Below are positions 25,241 through 32,808 of a stretch of 50,088 nt of DNA, piece by piece. The notes under the pieces are model-generated. The model did not search any database. It was not told where the DNA came from and saw only the letters and a program-made list of their open reading frames with translations. The translations under genes and the position numbers were made by a program. Position 1 is the stretch's first letter. Each line of letters begins with the position of its first letter. The stretch is from a virus: positions 1 to 50,088 of IMG/VR virus record IMGVR_UViG_3300032309_000943. One strand, given 5' to 3'.

Positions 25241-25308
25241 CGCTTCATCGTATAAAGGATATTACCCCCGCAACACGGGGAATGTGGGTTCGAATCCCAC
25301 TGAAGTAG
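25241..25308 (+). tRNA. Aberrant tRNA-like gene (position of anticodon AAC)
   Basis: The T arm (GTGGG-TTCGAAT-CCCAC) is canonical, and the acceptor CGCTTCA/TGAAGTA has six pairs plus a C1-A72 mismatch. The anticodon stem is a very GC-rich CCCC/GGGG, but the 7-base loop reads GCAACAC, with C where the universal U33 should be. Counting by position gives anticodon AAC (Val), an A34 anticodon that is rare in bacteria. The D loop is short, with a total of 68 bases. It may be a decayed tRNA, a non-decoding tRNA-like RNA, or an unusual tRNA needing modification. Confidence 0.55.
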
Positions 25309-25319
25309 TTTAGGATATT

Positions 25320-25390
25320 GCTCTCATAGTATAATGGTATTACACCTGATTTGTAATCTTGTAATCCCAGTTCAATTCTGGGTGAGAGCT
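25320..25390 (+). tRNA. tRNA-Thr (TGT)
   Basis: Acceptor GCTCTCA/TGAGAGC with discriminator T, T arm CCCAG-TTCAATT-CTGGG and anticodon loop TTTGTAA (anticodon TGT, reads ACA). The anticodon stem CCTGA/TCTTG has two mismatched pairs, so it is weaker than usual. CCA is not encoded. Confidence 0.85.
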
Positions 25391-25392
25391 TT

Positions 25393-25689
25393 ATGACTTT
25401 AGGATTTCAAGATTTAGTTGACATTACGATAGATGCAATCTCAGATTACTCTGAATCTGCATTTAGTGCCAGTTGGTTGTCTGACATTGAAAATATCATC
25501 TATATTGCGATTGTTCAAAATGATCTCAGGGTGTTGAATTATTTCAAGCCATATCAAGTGTTTGCAATGAAGGAACTACTTGCCAGAAAATATTGGATCT
25601 ACTATGAGCATGACATTGACATGCCATGTGTAAGGCCACTTGATTATATCTTCAAGGATAAGATTGCAATTAAAAATGGATCGGACTAA
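25393..25689 (+). CDS. Unknown 98-residue protein
   Basis: The start codon is two bases after the end of tRNA-Thr, so the leader includes tRNA processing sequence. The sequence is mostly helical (LGFQDLVDITIDAISDYSES, then VLNYFKPYQVFAMKELLARK) with a C-terminal YIFKDKIAIKNGSD. No signal peptide, metal-binding or nucleotide-binding motif is visible and no family is recognised. The end overlaps the next small gene by 14 bases. Confidence 0.5.
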   Translation: MTLGFQDLVDITIDAISDYSESAFSASWLSDIENIIYIAIVQNDLRVLNYFKPYQVFAMKELLARKYWIYYEHDIDMPCVRPLDYIFKDKIAIKNGSD

Positions 25690-25861
25690 GTATCTTATTA
25701 GATACAAACTGGTATTTAGTATTTTTTTATGTCTATTATTGATCAACATAATTGTTTGGTTGTTTTTACCACCACGGCTTAGAATAACTACAAGAATACC
25801 ATTCACTGCATACTGCACAAATAGCACCGAGTATTTGTGTGAGAAAATTAATAATGTTTAA
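25676..25861 (+). CDS. Small single-pass membrane protein
   Basis: The 61-residue protein starts MDRTKYLIRYKLVFSIFLC and has one clear hydrophobic helix (about residues 12-31) after a basic N-terminus, so an N-in, C-out topology is expected. The C-terminal part has two Cys residues that could form a disulfide in the periplasm. It overlaps the genes on both sides. A role in superinfection exclusion or lysis control is possible but unsupported. Confidence 0.5.
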   Translation: MDRTKYLIRYKLVFSIFLCLLLINIIVWLFLPPRLRITTRIPFTAYCTNSTEYLCEKINNV

Positions 25862-26483
25862 TATCAATCTACCACCAATCGAATGTTTTGTGCGCGGTGA
25901 ATATCTAAGAAATATGGAAGATTCTTTTGATAAGAAATTTCCATGCGTGATTTTTGGAATGACAAGCATTCCTTCAAGAACTCCATTGTTTCATTTTTTG
26001 ATGGAAGATGGTGGTATTTGGTGGAGAATGCCGATCTCTGCATTTTCTTGGACAGAGGATGCAGTTTCTCAGGAATTAGATGAATTGGTTTTATGGGATA
26101 GTTTTTCCTATTACCCTACAGTTACTGTATTTGATATCTTCAAGAACAAAAAGATGTCATTTACTTCTAGAAGAAAAGAAAAATACACGGGAACATATCT
26201 ATTCACACTTGATTGGGCCGCTGGAGATTCAAATACTCTAGATACTGGATTTTCAGAAGCACCAGGACAGCACAAATGTGGCCATGTTCTGCGATTAGAT
26301 AATGGAAATTTCGCAATACAGCCAAATAATAGAATACTAGTACATGATCCAAGCTTTACGGTTAAGTATGGAAGCATGGTGATTGAGAGAAAATTGAATA
26401 CCAGAGTATGGTCTTCAGAGCAAAGTCCAAAGTGGATTACTGAAGATACAGACAAATATCATTATGATATAAATAATACTTGA
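25854..26483 (+). CDS. Conserved phage protein of unknown function
   Basis: The 209-residue protein starts MFNINLPPIECFVRGEYLRN and contains GIWWRMPISAFSW, DELVLWDSFSYYPTVTVFD, QHKCGHVLRLDNGNFAIQPN and KYGSMVIERKLNTRVWS. I recognise this as a conserved protein of T4-like marine phages, but I know of no experimentally defined function. It is rich in Trp and Tyr, with no membrane segment. The ATG at 25854 is preferred over one 15 bases upstream because conserved sequence begins there. Confidence 0.65.
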   Translation: MFNINLPPIECFVRGEYLRNMEDSFDKKFPCVIFGMTSIPSRTPLFHFLMEDGGIWWRMPISAFSWTEDAVSQELDELVLWDSFSYYPTVTVFDIFKNKKMSFTSRRKEKYTGTYLFTLDWAAGDSNTLDTGFSEAPGQHKCGHVLRLDNGNFAIQPNNRILVHDPSFTVKYGSMVIERKLNTRVWSSEQSPKWITEDTDKYHYDINNT

Positions 26484-26490
26484 TATCGTT

Positions 26491-26708
26491 GATCTTTGTG
26501 AACTAACCTAATGCACGGGGGTGCGAATCCCCCCGACTCCATTCGACGGGGTCGAACAGAATCGACATGGGTGTGCAAGCAATAGGGAGATATCCGAGAG
26601 GTCGTCAACAACCCTCGTTAAATGCCAAAGTTGGCAACATAAATGCCGCACCAATGCGGATGGCTGCTTGAAGCAGTGGGGGCTGGTTCTCCCGCATCTG
26701 AATGAACC
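26491..26708 (+). ncRNA. ssrA: Circularly permuted (two-piece) tmRNA
   Basis: The acceptor part comes first: T stem GGGGG-TGCGAAT-CCCCC (26517-26533), then 3' acceptor strand CGACTCC and discriminator A at 26541. Six bases later the 5' part begins with GGGGTCG (26548-26554), which pairs over all seven positions with CGACTCC, including the G3-U70 pair used by alanyl-tRNA synthetase. Helix 2 can form between GTGCA...TAGG (5' part) and CCTA...TGCAC (acceptor part). The tag frame ends GCC GCA CCA ATG CGG ATG GCT GCT TGA at 26671, encoding (A)APMRMAA, a hydrophobic Ala-Ala ending typical of tmRNA tags. The resume codon may be GCC at 26645 or further upstream in frame. The 5' edge at 26491 is approximate. 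Confidence 0.85.
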
Positions 26709-26736
26709 CAAACCCCAGTAATGGGGTTTGTTTTTT
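26709..26736 (+). terminator. Rho-independent terminator of the tmRNA
   Basis: CAAACCCC pairs with GGGGTTTG around a 6-base loop and is followed by TTTTTT. It ends the tmRNA transcript two bases before a late promoter. Confidence 0.9.
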
Positions 26737-26737
26737 G

Positions 26738-26746
26738 TATAAATAC
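26738..26746 (+). promoter_or_regulatory. T4-type late promoter
   Basis: TATAAATAC follows the tmRNA terminator directly and is 51 bases upstream of the holin-like gene at 26797. A late promoter here suits a lysis gene. Confidence 0.75.
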
Positions 26747-26796
26747 AACATGTAGTGATCGTCTAAACGTTGCTAGATTATACATGGGGACAATAA

Positions 26797-27114
26797 ATGC
26801 AAAATAACGACGATTTTCACACACATCTCTTACGGTACGGCATAGACATCGGATTTTTATTATCGGGATTTTTTGGGGCTCTATTACTATCCATAAAGAA
26901 AAGAAAGCAGAGATTATCCAAAACCATAGGATGTATTTTTGCTGGAACCATGTGTGCTAATTATATGACTCCGTTGGTTTTGAATTTTGCACCACCTGGT
27001 ATACAGGAAAAGGGCAAGTATGCCGTTGCCTTCATGATGGGATATATCGGACTGAAGGGTCTTGAATTTATTGTTGATTTTATAGTCGAGTACATCGAAT
27101 CCAAAAAACCTTGA
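26797..27114 (+). CDS. Holin-like membrane protein
   Basis: The 105-residue protein has three hydrophobic stretches: about residues 15-32 (IDIGFLLSGFFGALLLSI), 44-62 (IGCIFAGTMCANYMTPLV) and 76-97 (YAVAFMMGYIGLKGLEFI), with a basic loop KKRKQRLSK after the first. This three-helix layout with a small size is typical of phage holins, which open the inner membrane for endolysin release. It has its own late promoter. No endolysin is adjacent, and a second holin candidate lies at 39968, so the role is not certain. Confidence 0.55.
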   Translation: MQNNDDFHTHLLRYGIDIGFLLSGFFGALLLSIKKRKQRLSKTIGCIFAGTMCANYMTPLVLNFAPPGIQEKGKYAVAFMMGYIGLKGLEFIVDFIVEYIESKKP

Positions 27115-27138
27115 CTTTACAGACCAATCTGATATAAT
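27111..27138 (+). promoter_or_regulatory. Sigma70-type promoter for the second polymerase half
   Basis: TTGACT and TATAAT are separated by 16 bases and overlap the stop of the holin-like gene. It lies just before the gene at 27145, which overlaps the C-terminal polymerase gene. Confidence 0.7.
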
Positions 27139-27144
27139 TTTGGT

Positions 27145-27363
27145 ATGAAATTTGGTCTATTTTTTACAAATGCCAACAATGAAGAAGACTGGATGCGAGA
27201 ATCTAATCGCAGTATTTCTATTTGGAATTCCCAAAAAGAAGCTGACGACTGGAGAAAGAACCACACAGTCAATCCAAATAAATACGAGGTAAAGCGAGTA
27301 ACGCCTAAGATTATTGCTGAAGACCACAAGGCTTTTAATGATGAACCTTCAAGAACTAACTGA
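27145..27363 (+). CDS. Unknown 72-residue protein
   Basis: The ATG follows the TATAAT box by only 6 bases, so the transcript would have almost no leader. The protein begins KFGLFFTNANNEEDWMRESN and contains WNSQKEADDWRKNHTVNPNK. It is hydrophilic, with no known motif. Its end overlaps the start of the C-terminal polymerase gene, so its translation may help initiate that gene. Function is unknown. Confidence 0.5.
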   Translation: MKFGLFFTNANNEEDWMRESNRSISIWNSQKEADDWRKNHTVNPNKYEVKRVTPKIIAEDHKAFNDEPSRTN

Positions 27364-28453
27364 TGATGAACTTCTTAAGTATAAACACTCTCTTGAATTT
27401 GACATAGCAAAATACAATAACTTTCAATTAGTGCGTAAGATTCAATTGAATTCTGCCTACGGTGCTGTAGGCAATGAATTCTTTCGTTATTATAGTACCG
27501 AATTGGCGGAAGCAGTCACTCTGACTGGTCAGCTTATTATTCAGTACATCGCAATTCAATTGAATGAATTTATCAACGATGCTGTTGGAACCAAGAATTA
27601 CGATTATGTAGTCTACTCAGATACTGACTCTGTGTATCTAAACATGGAGCCTATCGTCAAGAAATTCTGTGCAAATAAATCCACAGAAGATAAAATCAAC
27701 TATATCGACAACTCCTGCAAGAAAATCATAACTCCGTTCATTGAGAAGCAATTCGATAAGATGGCAAAATGCATGAATGCATTTGAGTCCAGGATCAACA
27801 TGGAACGGGAAGTTATTGCAGACAAGGGAATTTGGGTAGCAAAAAAGCGATACATGCTAAATGTCTGGGATTCAGAGGGTATTCGATATTCAAAGCCCAA
27901 GCAAAAAATCATGGGCATTGAAACCAGTAGGTCTTCCACCCCAGAGATTGTGCGAAAGAAACTGAAGGAATCCATTGAAATCATTCTGAACAAGACAGAA
28001 GAAGATCTGATTGAATTTGTCTTTGACTTTAGGAAACAATTCATGGCACTTTCCCCAGAGGAGATAGCATCTCCTCGCAGTGTCAATGGACTGAACAAGT
28101 ACAAGGACAAGGATCAGATATACAAGAAGGGGACTCCAATTGCAGTGAAGGGAGCTCTTCTATACAATTATCACCTTTCAAAGAAAAATCTTACCAAGAA
28201 GTACAATAAGATTTTTGAGGGTGAGAAGATTAAATTCATCTACTTAAAGAAGCCAAATCCGATTGCAGGATTCAAGGGAGACGAATGTGTAATTGCATTC
28301 CCAAATAAAATACCAAAAGAATTTGCATTAGAGTCGTTCATCGACTATAATACCCAATTCGAAAAGACCTTCATAGATCCGCTGACGAATATCATCGATA
28401 CGATTGGCTGGAACTATGAGGAGAAAAGTACGCTAGAATCACTTTTTATATGA
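27338..28453 (+). CDS. DNA polymerase family B, C-terminal part (motifs B and C)
   Basis: This 371-residue ORF holds the rest of the T4 gp43-type polymerase: the second fingers helix [20 protein letters not shown], motif [10 protein letters not shown] (residues 34-42), motif [10 protein letters not shown] (Asp95, Asp97) and the thumb region with KKRYMLN and [13 protein letters not shown]. It has no exonuclease domain. The N-terminal part at 21286 supplies that and motif A. The junction falls in the fingers loop between motifs A and B. AAGG lies 7 bases before the ATG at 27338; an upstream ATG at 27314 is less likely. It begins a run of replication genes and has an independent early-type promoter at 27111. 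Confidence 0.9.
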   Translation: MMNLQELTDDELLKYKHSLEFDIAKYNNFQLVRKIQLNSAYGAVGNEFFRYYSTELAEAVTLTGQLIIQYIAIQLNEFINDAVGTKNYDYVVYSDTDSVYLNMEPIVKKFCANKSTEDKINYIDNSCKKIITPFIEKQFDKMAKCMNAFESRINMEREVIADKGIWVAKKRYMLNVWDSEGIRYSKPKQKIMGIETSRSSTPEIVRKKLKESIEIILNKTEEDLIEFVFDFRKQFMALSPEEIASPRSVNGLNKYKDKDQIYKKGTPIAVKGALLYNYHLSKKNLTKKYNKIFEGEKIKFIYLKKPNPIAGFKGDECVIAFPNKIPKEFALESFIDYNTQFEKTFIDPLTNIIDTIGWNYEEKSTLESLFI

Positions 28454-28460
28454 GGTTAAC

Positions 28461-29489
28461 ATGACTGACTTTCTAAAGAATATTATCAAAACATCTGGAA
28501 ATAAATTTGCCTCCATCGTTGATGAGGGTCTGGATGGCAGTGACGTATCGGGATTCATCGATACTGGCAGTTACATGTTCAATGCCCTGCTATCTGGTTC
28601 GCTATATGGTGGAATGGCAAACAACAAGATTATTGCCATTGCAGGAGAAGCAGCCACGGGAAAGACCTATTTCACGATAGGTGTTCTTTCTAAGTTTCTC
28701 GAAGACAACAAGGATGGAGTGGTTCTGTATTTTGATACAGAACAGGCAGTGACATCCGATATGTTTAAATCTAGGGGCGTGGACTCCAATAGAGTAGCGG
28801 TATTTCCCGTTGCAACCATTGAAGAATTTAGGCATCAGGCAGTAACTATTGTTGATTCATATCTTGCAGAAGACGAGTCCAAGCGAAAGCCCATGATGAT
28901 TGTTTTGGATTCACTTGGAATGTTGTCTACATCCAAGGAAATCAATGACACGGCAGAGGGCAAGGAAACGCGAGATATGACTCGCGCACAGGTGATCAAG
29001 GCTACATTCCGAGTCCTCACTCTTAAGTTGGGCAAGGCAAAGATTCCAATGATCATGACCAACCATACTTATTCTGTCGTTGGAGCATATGTTCCAACCA
29101 CGGAGATGGGTGGTGGCACTGGACTCAAGTACGCTGCATCAACTATTGTCTATCTGAGCAAGAAGAAGGACAAGGATAGCGATGGAGATATCGTTGGTAA
29201 TATCATCAATTGCAAACTCTATAAGTCCAGGTTTACCAAGGAGAATAAGGTGGTGTCTGTGAAACTAAACTATGACACTGGCTTGGATCCATACTATGGT
29301 CTTGTCGATCTTGCACTTGAGTCTGATATCTTCACCAAGACCAGCACTAGAATCACCCTTCCTGATGGGTCGAGTGCATTCGAAAAGAACATTTATGAAA
29401 ACCCACAGAAGTATTTTACCGCCGATGTAATGGAAAAGTTGGACCAGGCAGCTAACAAGCAATTCAAGTACGGCTCAAATGAACATTGA
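28461..29489 (+). CDS. uvsX: UvsX, RecA-like recombinase
   Basis: The 342-residue RecA-fold protein carries Walker A GEAATGKT (62-69), the catalytic Glu region LYFDTEQAV (89-97) and Walker [10 protein letters not shown] (145-153). In T4, UvsX coats single-stranded DNA, drives strand invasion and starts recombination-dependent replication. The size is close to other T4-type UvsX proteins (about 340-390). It follows the C-terminal polymerase gene by 7 bases and overlaps the helicase gene by 11, as part of a replication operon. Confidence 0.93.
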   Translation: MTDFLKNIIKTSGNKFASIVDEGLDGSDVSGFIDTGSYMFNALLSGSLYGGMANNKIIAIAGEAATGKTYFTIGVLSKFLEDNKDGVVLYFDTEQAVTSDMFKSRGVDSNRVAVFPVATIEEFRHQAVTIVDSYLAEDESKRKPMMIVLDSLGMLSTSKEINDTAEGKETRDMTRAQVIKATFRVLTLKLGKAKIPMIMTNHTYSVVGAYVPTTEMGGGTGLKYAASTIVYLSKKKDKDSDGDIVGNIINCKLYKSRFTKENKVVSVKLNYDTGLDPYYGLVDLALESDIFTKTSTRITLPDGSSAFEKNIYENPQKYFTADVMEKLDQAANKQFKYGSNEH

Positions 29490-30861
29490 AAAGGTAATTT
29501 TTCAAAATCTAGTAAAGAATGAAATCTATGCTAGAAAGGTTGTTCCTTTCCTCAAGAAAGAATACTTTCATGATAGGATTGACAATCTAGTATTTACTCT
29601 CATACATGAGTTCATCGTGGAGTATAACGCGCTTCCCACCAAGGAGGCGATTGTTATTTCGATGGACAAGAAAAAGACATTGCAGCAGGATGAATGTCAA
29701 AAGACATTGTCCCGCGTCGATGATATCTACGGAGATTTCGATGAGTGTTCGTTGGATTGGTTGATGGATGAGACTGAAAATTTCTGCAAGGAAAAGGCCG
29801 TCTACAACGCCATCATGAATTCAATTAACATCATCGATGGAAAGGAACAGACACCAACGACTGCAATTCCAGACATCTTGTCCAAGGCTTTGTCTGTGTC
29901 TTTTGACACGCACATCGGACACGATTACGTCGAAGACTATCAGAAGCGGTATGAATTCTACCACAAGGTGGAACAGAAGATTCCATTTGACCTTGAGGTG
30001 TTCAATGAAATCACAGCGGGTGGTATCGTTCCAAAGACCCTGTCGATAGTCATGGCGGGAACTGGTGTCGGAAAGTCTCTGTTTCTATGCCACTATGCCG
30101 CAAGTTGTCTGAAGCAACACAAGAATGTTCTATACATCACATGTGAGATGTCAGAAGAAAAGATCGCAGAGCGCATAGATGCAAATATCCTTGACATCGC
30201 CATCAAGGATATCAAGGATCTTCCATTGAACGTGTATGAAAAGAAAATCCACAATAGTTGTGGTGGATTCAAAGGCAAGTTGATCATCAAGGAATATCCA
30301 ACATCAACAGCCAATGCGAATCATTTCAGATTTCTATTGGATGAGTTGAAGTTAAAGAAGAAGTTTGTTCCAGATATCATATTCATAGATTATCTGAATA
30401 TTTGTGCTTCTTCAAGAATTAAGGGAGGTAAAGTTAATTCTTATGAATATATCAAGGCTATTGCTGAGGAGATACGCGGAATTGCAGTCGAGTATAATGT
30501 TCCTGTATTCACTGCTACCCAGACAAATCGGGAAGGATTTGCCAATACTGATCCTGATCTCACTAACACTTCAGAATCATTCGGCCTTCCGATGACTGCC
30601 GATTTCATGGTGGCATTGATCAGCACCGATGAACTCGAAGATATGAACAACATCATGGTAAAGCAACTCAAGAACAGGTATAATGAGCGATTGGGCAACA
30701 AGAAATTCCTAGTTGGCATAAATCGCGCAAAGATGAAGCTTTATGATGTTGTGTCTTCCTCTTCTACGGTCAATGCCATTTCACTAGGACCAAAGAAAAG
30801 TGGACCTGATGATTTTTTCCGAAGAAGAAAAGTCACTACTACCGATGATTGGAACATGTGA
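29479..30861 (+). CDS. Replicative DNA helicase, DnaB/gp41 type
   Basis: The 460-residue protein has an N-terminal helical domain and a RecA-like motor with Walker A AGTGVGKS (193-200), the [15 protein letters not shown] block, Walker [12 protein letters not shown] and the Gln-containing motif [10 protein letters not shown]. This is the organisation of T4 gp41, the hexameric 5'-3' fork helicase, which partners with the primase encoded next. It overlaps the upstream uvsX gene, and its stop shares a base with the primase start. Confidence 0.92.
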   Translation: MNIEKVIFQNLVKNEIYARKVVPFLKKEYFHDRIDNLVFTLIHEFIVEYNALPTKEAIVISMDKKKTLQQDECQKTLSRVDDIYGDFDECSLDWLMDETENFCKEKAVYNAIMNSINIIDGKEQTPTTAIPDILSKALSVSFDTHIGHDYVEDYQKRYEFYHKVEQKIPFDLEVFNEITAGGIVPKTLSIVMAGTGVGKSLFLCHYAASCLKQHKNVLYITCEMSEEKIAERIDANILDIAIKDIKDLPLNVYEKKIHNSCGGFKGKLIIKEYPTSTANANHFRFLLDELKLKKKFVPDIIFIDYLNICASSRIKGGKVNSYEYIKAIAEEIRGIAVEYNVPVFTATQTNREGFANTDPDLTNTSESFGLPMTADFMVALISTDELEDMNNIMVKQLKNRYNERLGNKKFLVGINRAKMKLYDVVSSSSTVNAISLGPKKSGPDDFFRRRKVTTTDDWNM

Positions 30862-31874
30862 TGTCTGTCTATATCGATAAAAAGTATATCAATCTGATTT
30901 CTCCAATGCTTCCGAAGTTCAAGTGGAAGAAGGACAATCTTGCAAATTGCAGATGTCCAGTGTGTGGAGATTCCACGAAGAGTAAAGGAAAGGCTAGAGG
31001 TTACTTCTTTGTCAAGAATAATAATTTTTTTTATAAATGCCATAACTGTGGCGTTGGATTTAGTGTCTATAATTTTCTACAACATATTTCACCATCTCTA
31101 TGCAAGGAGTATTCGATGGAGAGATTTGTTAATGGTGAAAATCGCGGAAACTATCCAAAGCCTACCATTCAGACTGTCTATCCTGTTGCTAATAGCAAAC
31201 CTAAGCACTATAGTTTCCAATATCTCAGCGATCTTCCAAAGGATCATAAGGCTGTCATGTATGTTCTTGGCAGAAACATACCAGAGGATAGATGGAACGA
31301 TATCGGATATACGGAAGATGTGAGCAAACTTGCAGAGGAATTCGATGAAAAATACAATCAAAGGTTTATATCGGAAGATCGTCTTGTGGTGGTTATTCGC
31401 AATAGCAATGGTATATGCGGATTTCAATGCAGAACGTTCAACCCCAAAACAAAAAGAGGACTGAAATACTTCACATTGAAGCATGACAACGATCTTTGCT
31501 ATTATGGATTGAATTCGCTGGATGTAGACAAGAAATTCTACGTTTTGGAAGGACCGATAAATTCAATGTTCATTCCAAATAGCATAGCAACCCTGGGATC
31601 TGCTAACTTTCTTCAAGTAGACGAAAAGCTAAATGACAAGAACGCAGTATATGTGATTGATAATGAACCATATAAACTAGAAACTATCAAGTTGCTTGAT
31701 GCGTTGATACAGAAGGGAAAGACCGTATGCATCTTTCCAAGCAATGTAACGCAAAAGGATATAAACGACATGGTCATGTCTGGTTTGAATCCACAAAAGA
31801 TAATTGACGAAAACACTTACACGGGCCTTATGGCTAGAATGGTTTTTAATAAATGGAAGAAGATGAATATCTAA
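30861..31874 (+). CDS. DNA primase, gp61/DnaG type
   Basis: The 337-residue protein has an N-terminal zinc ribbon with Cys pairs at 32/35 (CPVC) and 60/63 (CHNC), used for template recognition. A TOPRIM-like domain follows, with KKFYVLEGPINSMFI (Glu motif) and NAVYVIDNEPYK (Asp-containing motif). It fits T4 gp61, which makes RNA primers with gp41. The ATG sharing a base with the helicase stop is the best start. Its end overlaps the next small gene by 22 bases. Confidence 0.88.
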   Translation: MSVYIDKKYINLISPMLPKFKWKKDNLANCRCPVCGDSTKSKGKARGYFFVKNNNFFYKCHNCGVGFSVYNFLQHISPSLCKEYSMERFVNGENRGNYPKPTIQTVYPVANSKPKHYSFQYLSDLPKDHKAVMYVLGRNIPEDRWNDIGYTEDVSKLAEEFDEKYNQRFISEDRLVVVIRNSNGICGFQCRTFNPKTKRGLKYFTLKHDNDLCYYGLNSLDVDKKFYVLEGPINSMFIPNSIATLGSANFLQVDEKLNDKNAVYVIDNEPYKLETIKLLDALIQKGKTVCIFPSNVTQKDINDMVMSGLNPQKIIDENTYTGLMARMVFNKWKKMNI

Positions 31875-32107
31875 ACGAAGATGATGATCTCAACGAAGCA
31901 GAGCAACTTTATCTGATGAAAAAATTGTTCGATTCCGTGATGGTTTTTAATTCACATTTTGCTTATTATATAAAGCAAAATAATGGAGAGTTGTTCAAGC
32001 GAGCGGTTGATTATGCCAAAACCTTTACAGAAGAGGATGTTCCTGGTATAATAATGCATTACATCGAAGAGGATACAGAAGATGACAAAGAAGATAAATC
32101 TACTTGA
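31853..32107 (+). CDS. Small acidic protein, unknown
   Basis: The 84-residue protein is strongly acidic at both ends (EEDEYLNEDDDLNEAEQ and EEDTEDDKEDKST) with a helical middle (LMKKLFDSVMVFNSHFAYYI). It overlaps the primase gene upstream and thyX downstream. Such acidic proteins in T4-like replication regions can be DNA mimics or transcription or loading factors, but no motif identifies it. A sigma70-type promoter for thyX lies within its coding sequence. Confidence 0.55.
   Translation: MEEDEYLNEDDDLNEAEQLYLMKKLFDSVMVFNSHFAYYIKQNNGELFKRAVDYAKTFTEEDVPGIIMHYIEEDTEDDKEDKST
32024..32052 (+). promoter_or_regulatory. Sigma70-type promoter for thyX and nrdJ
   Basis: TTTACA and TATAAT are separated by 17 bases, inside the acidic-protein gene, with the -10 box ending 29 bases before the thyX start codon. 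Confidence 0.6.
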
Positions 32108-32807
32108 TAAAGGACATGTCGAATACATCGACCACATGGGAGATGATTTGACTGTTGTTAATGCTGCAAGAGTCTCATTTAATAAGGAAAGCGATTGGGA
32201 AGGAGAGCAGAAGTGGACTGGTGAGATCTCTGGTAAGAAGTTGTCTGACCGAGATCAAAAACTTATCTCCTATCTTGCAAAGAATCACCATTGGACTCCA
32301 TTTGGCCACCCTCAGATTACGCTCAGGATCAAAGCCCCGATGTTCATACGAGCACAACTGGGAAAGCACCAGGTTGGTCTTGTGATGAATGAAGTTTCTC
32401 GTAGATATGTCACTGACAAGCCAGAGATCTATATTCCATTGTGGAGATTAGCACCAACAAATGGTGCAAAGCAGGGTAGTTCTGGCTTCATGGCTGTGAA
32501 TCCATATGTGACAGAGATGTATGAAAACATATGCGATGATTCTCTTGAAGTTTATGAAGATCTGCTGAAGCAAGGCGTAGCACCAGAACAGGCAAGATCT
32601 GTACTTCCACAGGGTACATATACCGAGTGGTGGTGGACTGGCTCTCTTAGTGCATTTGCGCGAGTATACGTGCAACGAATCGACCCACACGCACAGTGGG
32701 AAATACAACAATATGCAACGGCAATATCTGAAATTATATCGCCATTGTACCCAGTGTCCTGGAATGCGTTGGCCAAGACAACTAAATATGAAGCAACAAA
32801 GGAGTGA
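32082..32807 (+). CDS. thyX: FAD-dependent thymidylate synthase ThyX
   Basis: The 241-residue protein methylates dUMP to dTMP using FAD and methylene-THF. The family block appears as GKHQVGLVMNEVSRRY (94-109), a variant of the canonical RHRxxSxNExSxRY: the second conserved Arg and the Ser nucleophile region are altered to KHQVG, while NE-S-RY is kept. HHWTPFGHPQIT (substrate His region) and the C-terminal HAQWEIQQYA are also typical. The gene lies between the primase and a ribonucleotide reductase, completing a dNTP supply module with the dUTPase at 20062. Confidence 0.92.
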   Translation: MTKKINLLDKGHVEYIDHMGDDLTVVNAARVSFNKESDWEGEQKWTGEISGKKLSDRDQKLISYLAKNHHWTPFGHPQITLRIKAPMFIRAQLGKHQVGLVMNEVSRRYVTDKPEIYIPLWRLAPTNGAKQGSSGFMAVNPYVTEMYENICDDSLEVYEDLLKQGVAPEQARSVLPQGTYTEWWWTGSLSAFARVYVQRIDPHAQWEIQQYATAISEIISPLYPVSWNALAKTTKYEATKE

Positions 32808-32808
32808 T

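Noticed and set aside
22752-27338. Intron or intein explanation for the interrupted polymerase
   Set aside because: The first half ends in a stop codon overlapping the next start, the second half has its own start region and promoter, and the insert holds many independent genes. No intein splice motifs (Cys/Ser start, HN end) are seen at the junction.
31853-32107. Assignment of the small acidic protein as T4 gp33 late co-activator
   Set aside because: Size and acidity are similar, but no sequence block matches what I know of gp33, so it is left as unknown.
32650-32808. N-terminal extension of the ribonucleotide reductase into thyX
   Set aside because: The ATG at 32809 has an AAAGGAG site and class II reductase sequence begins there; the upstream frame only overlaps thyX.
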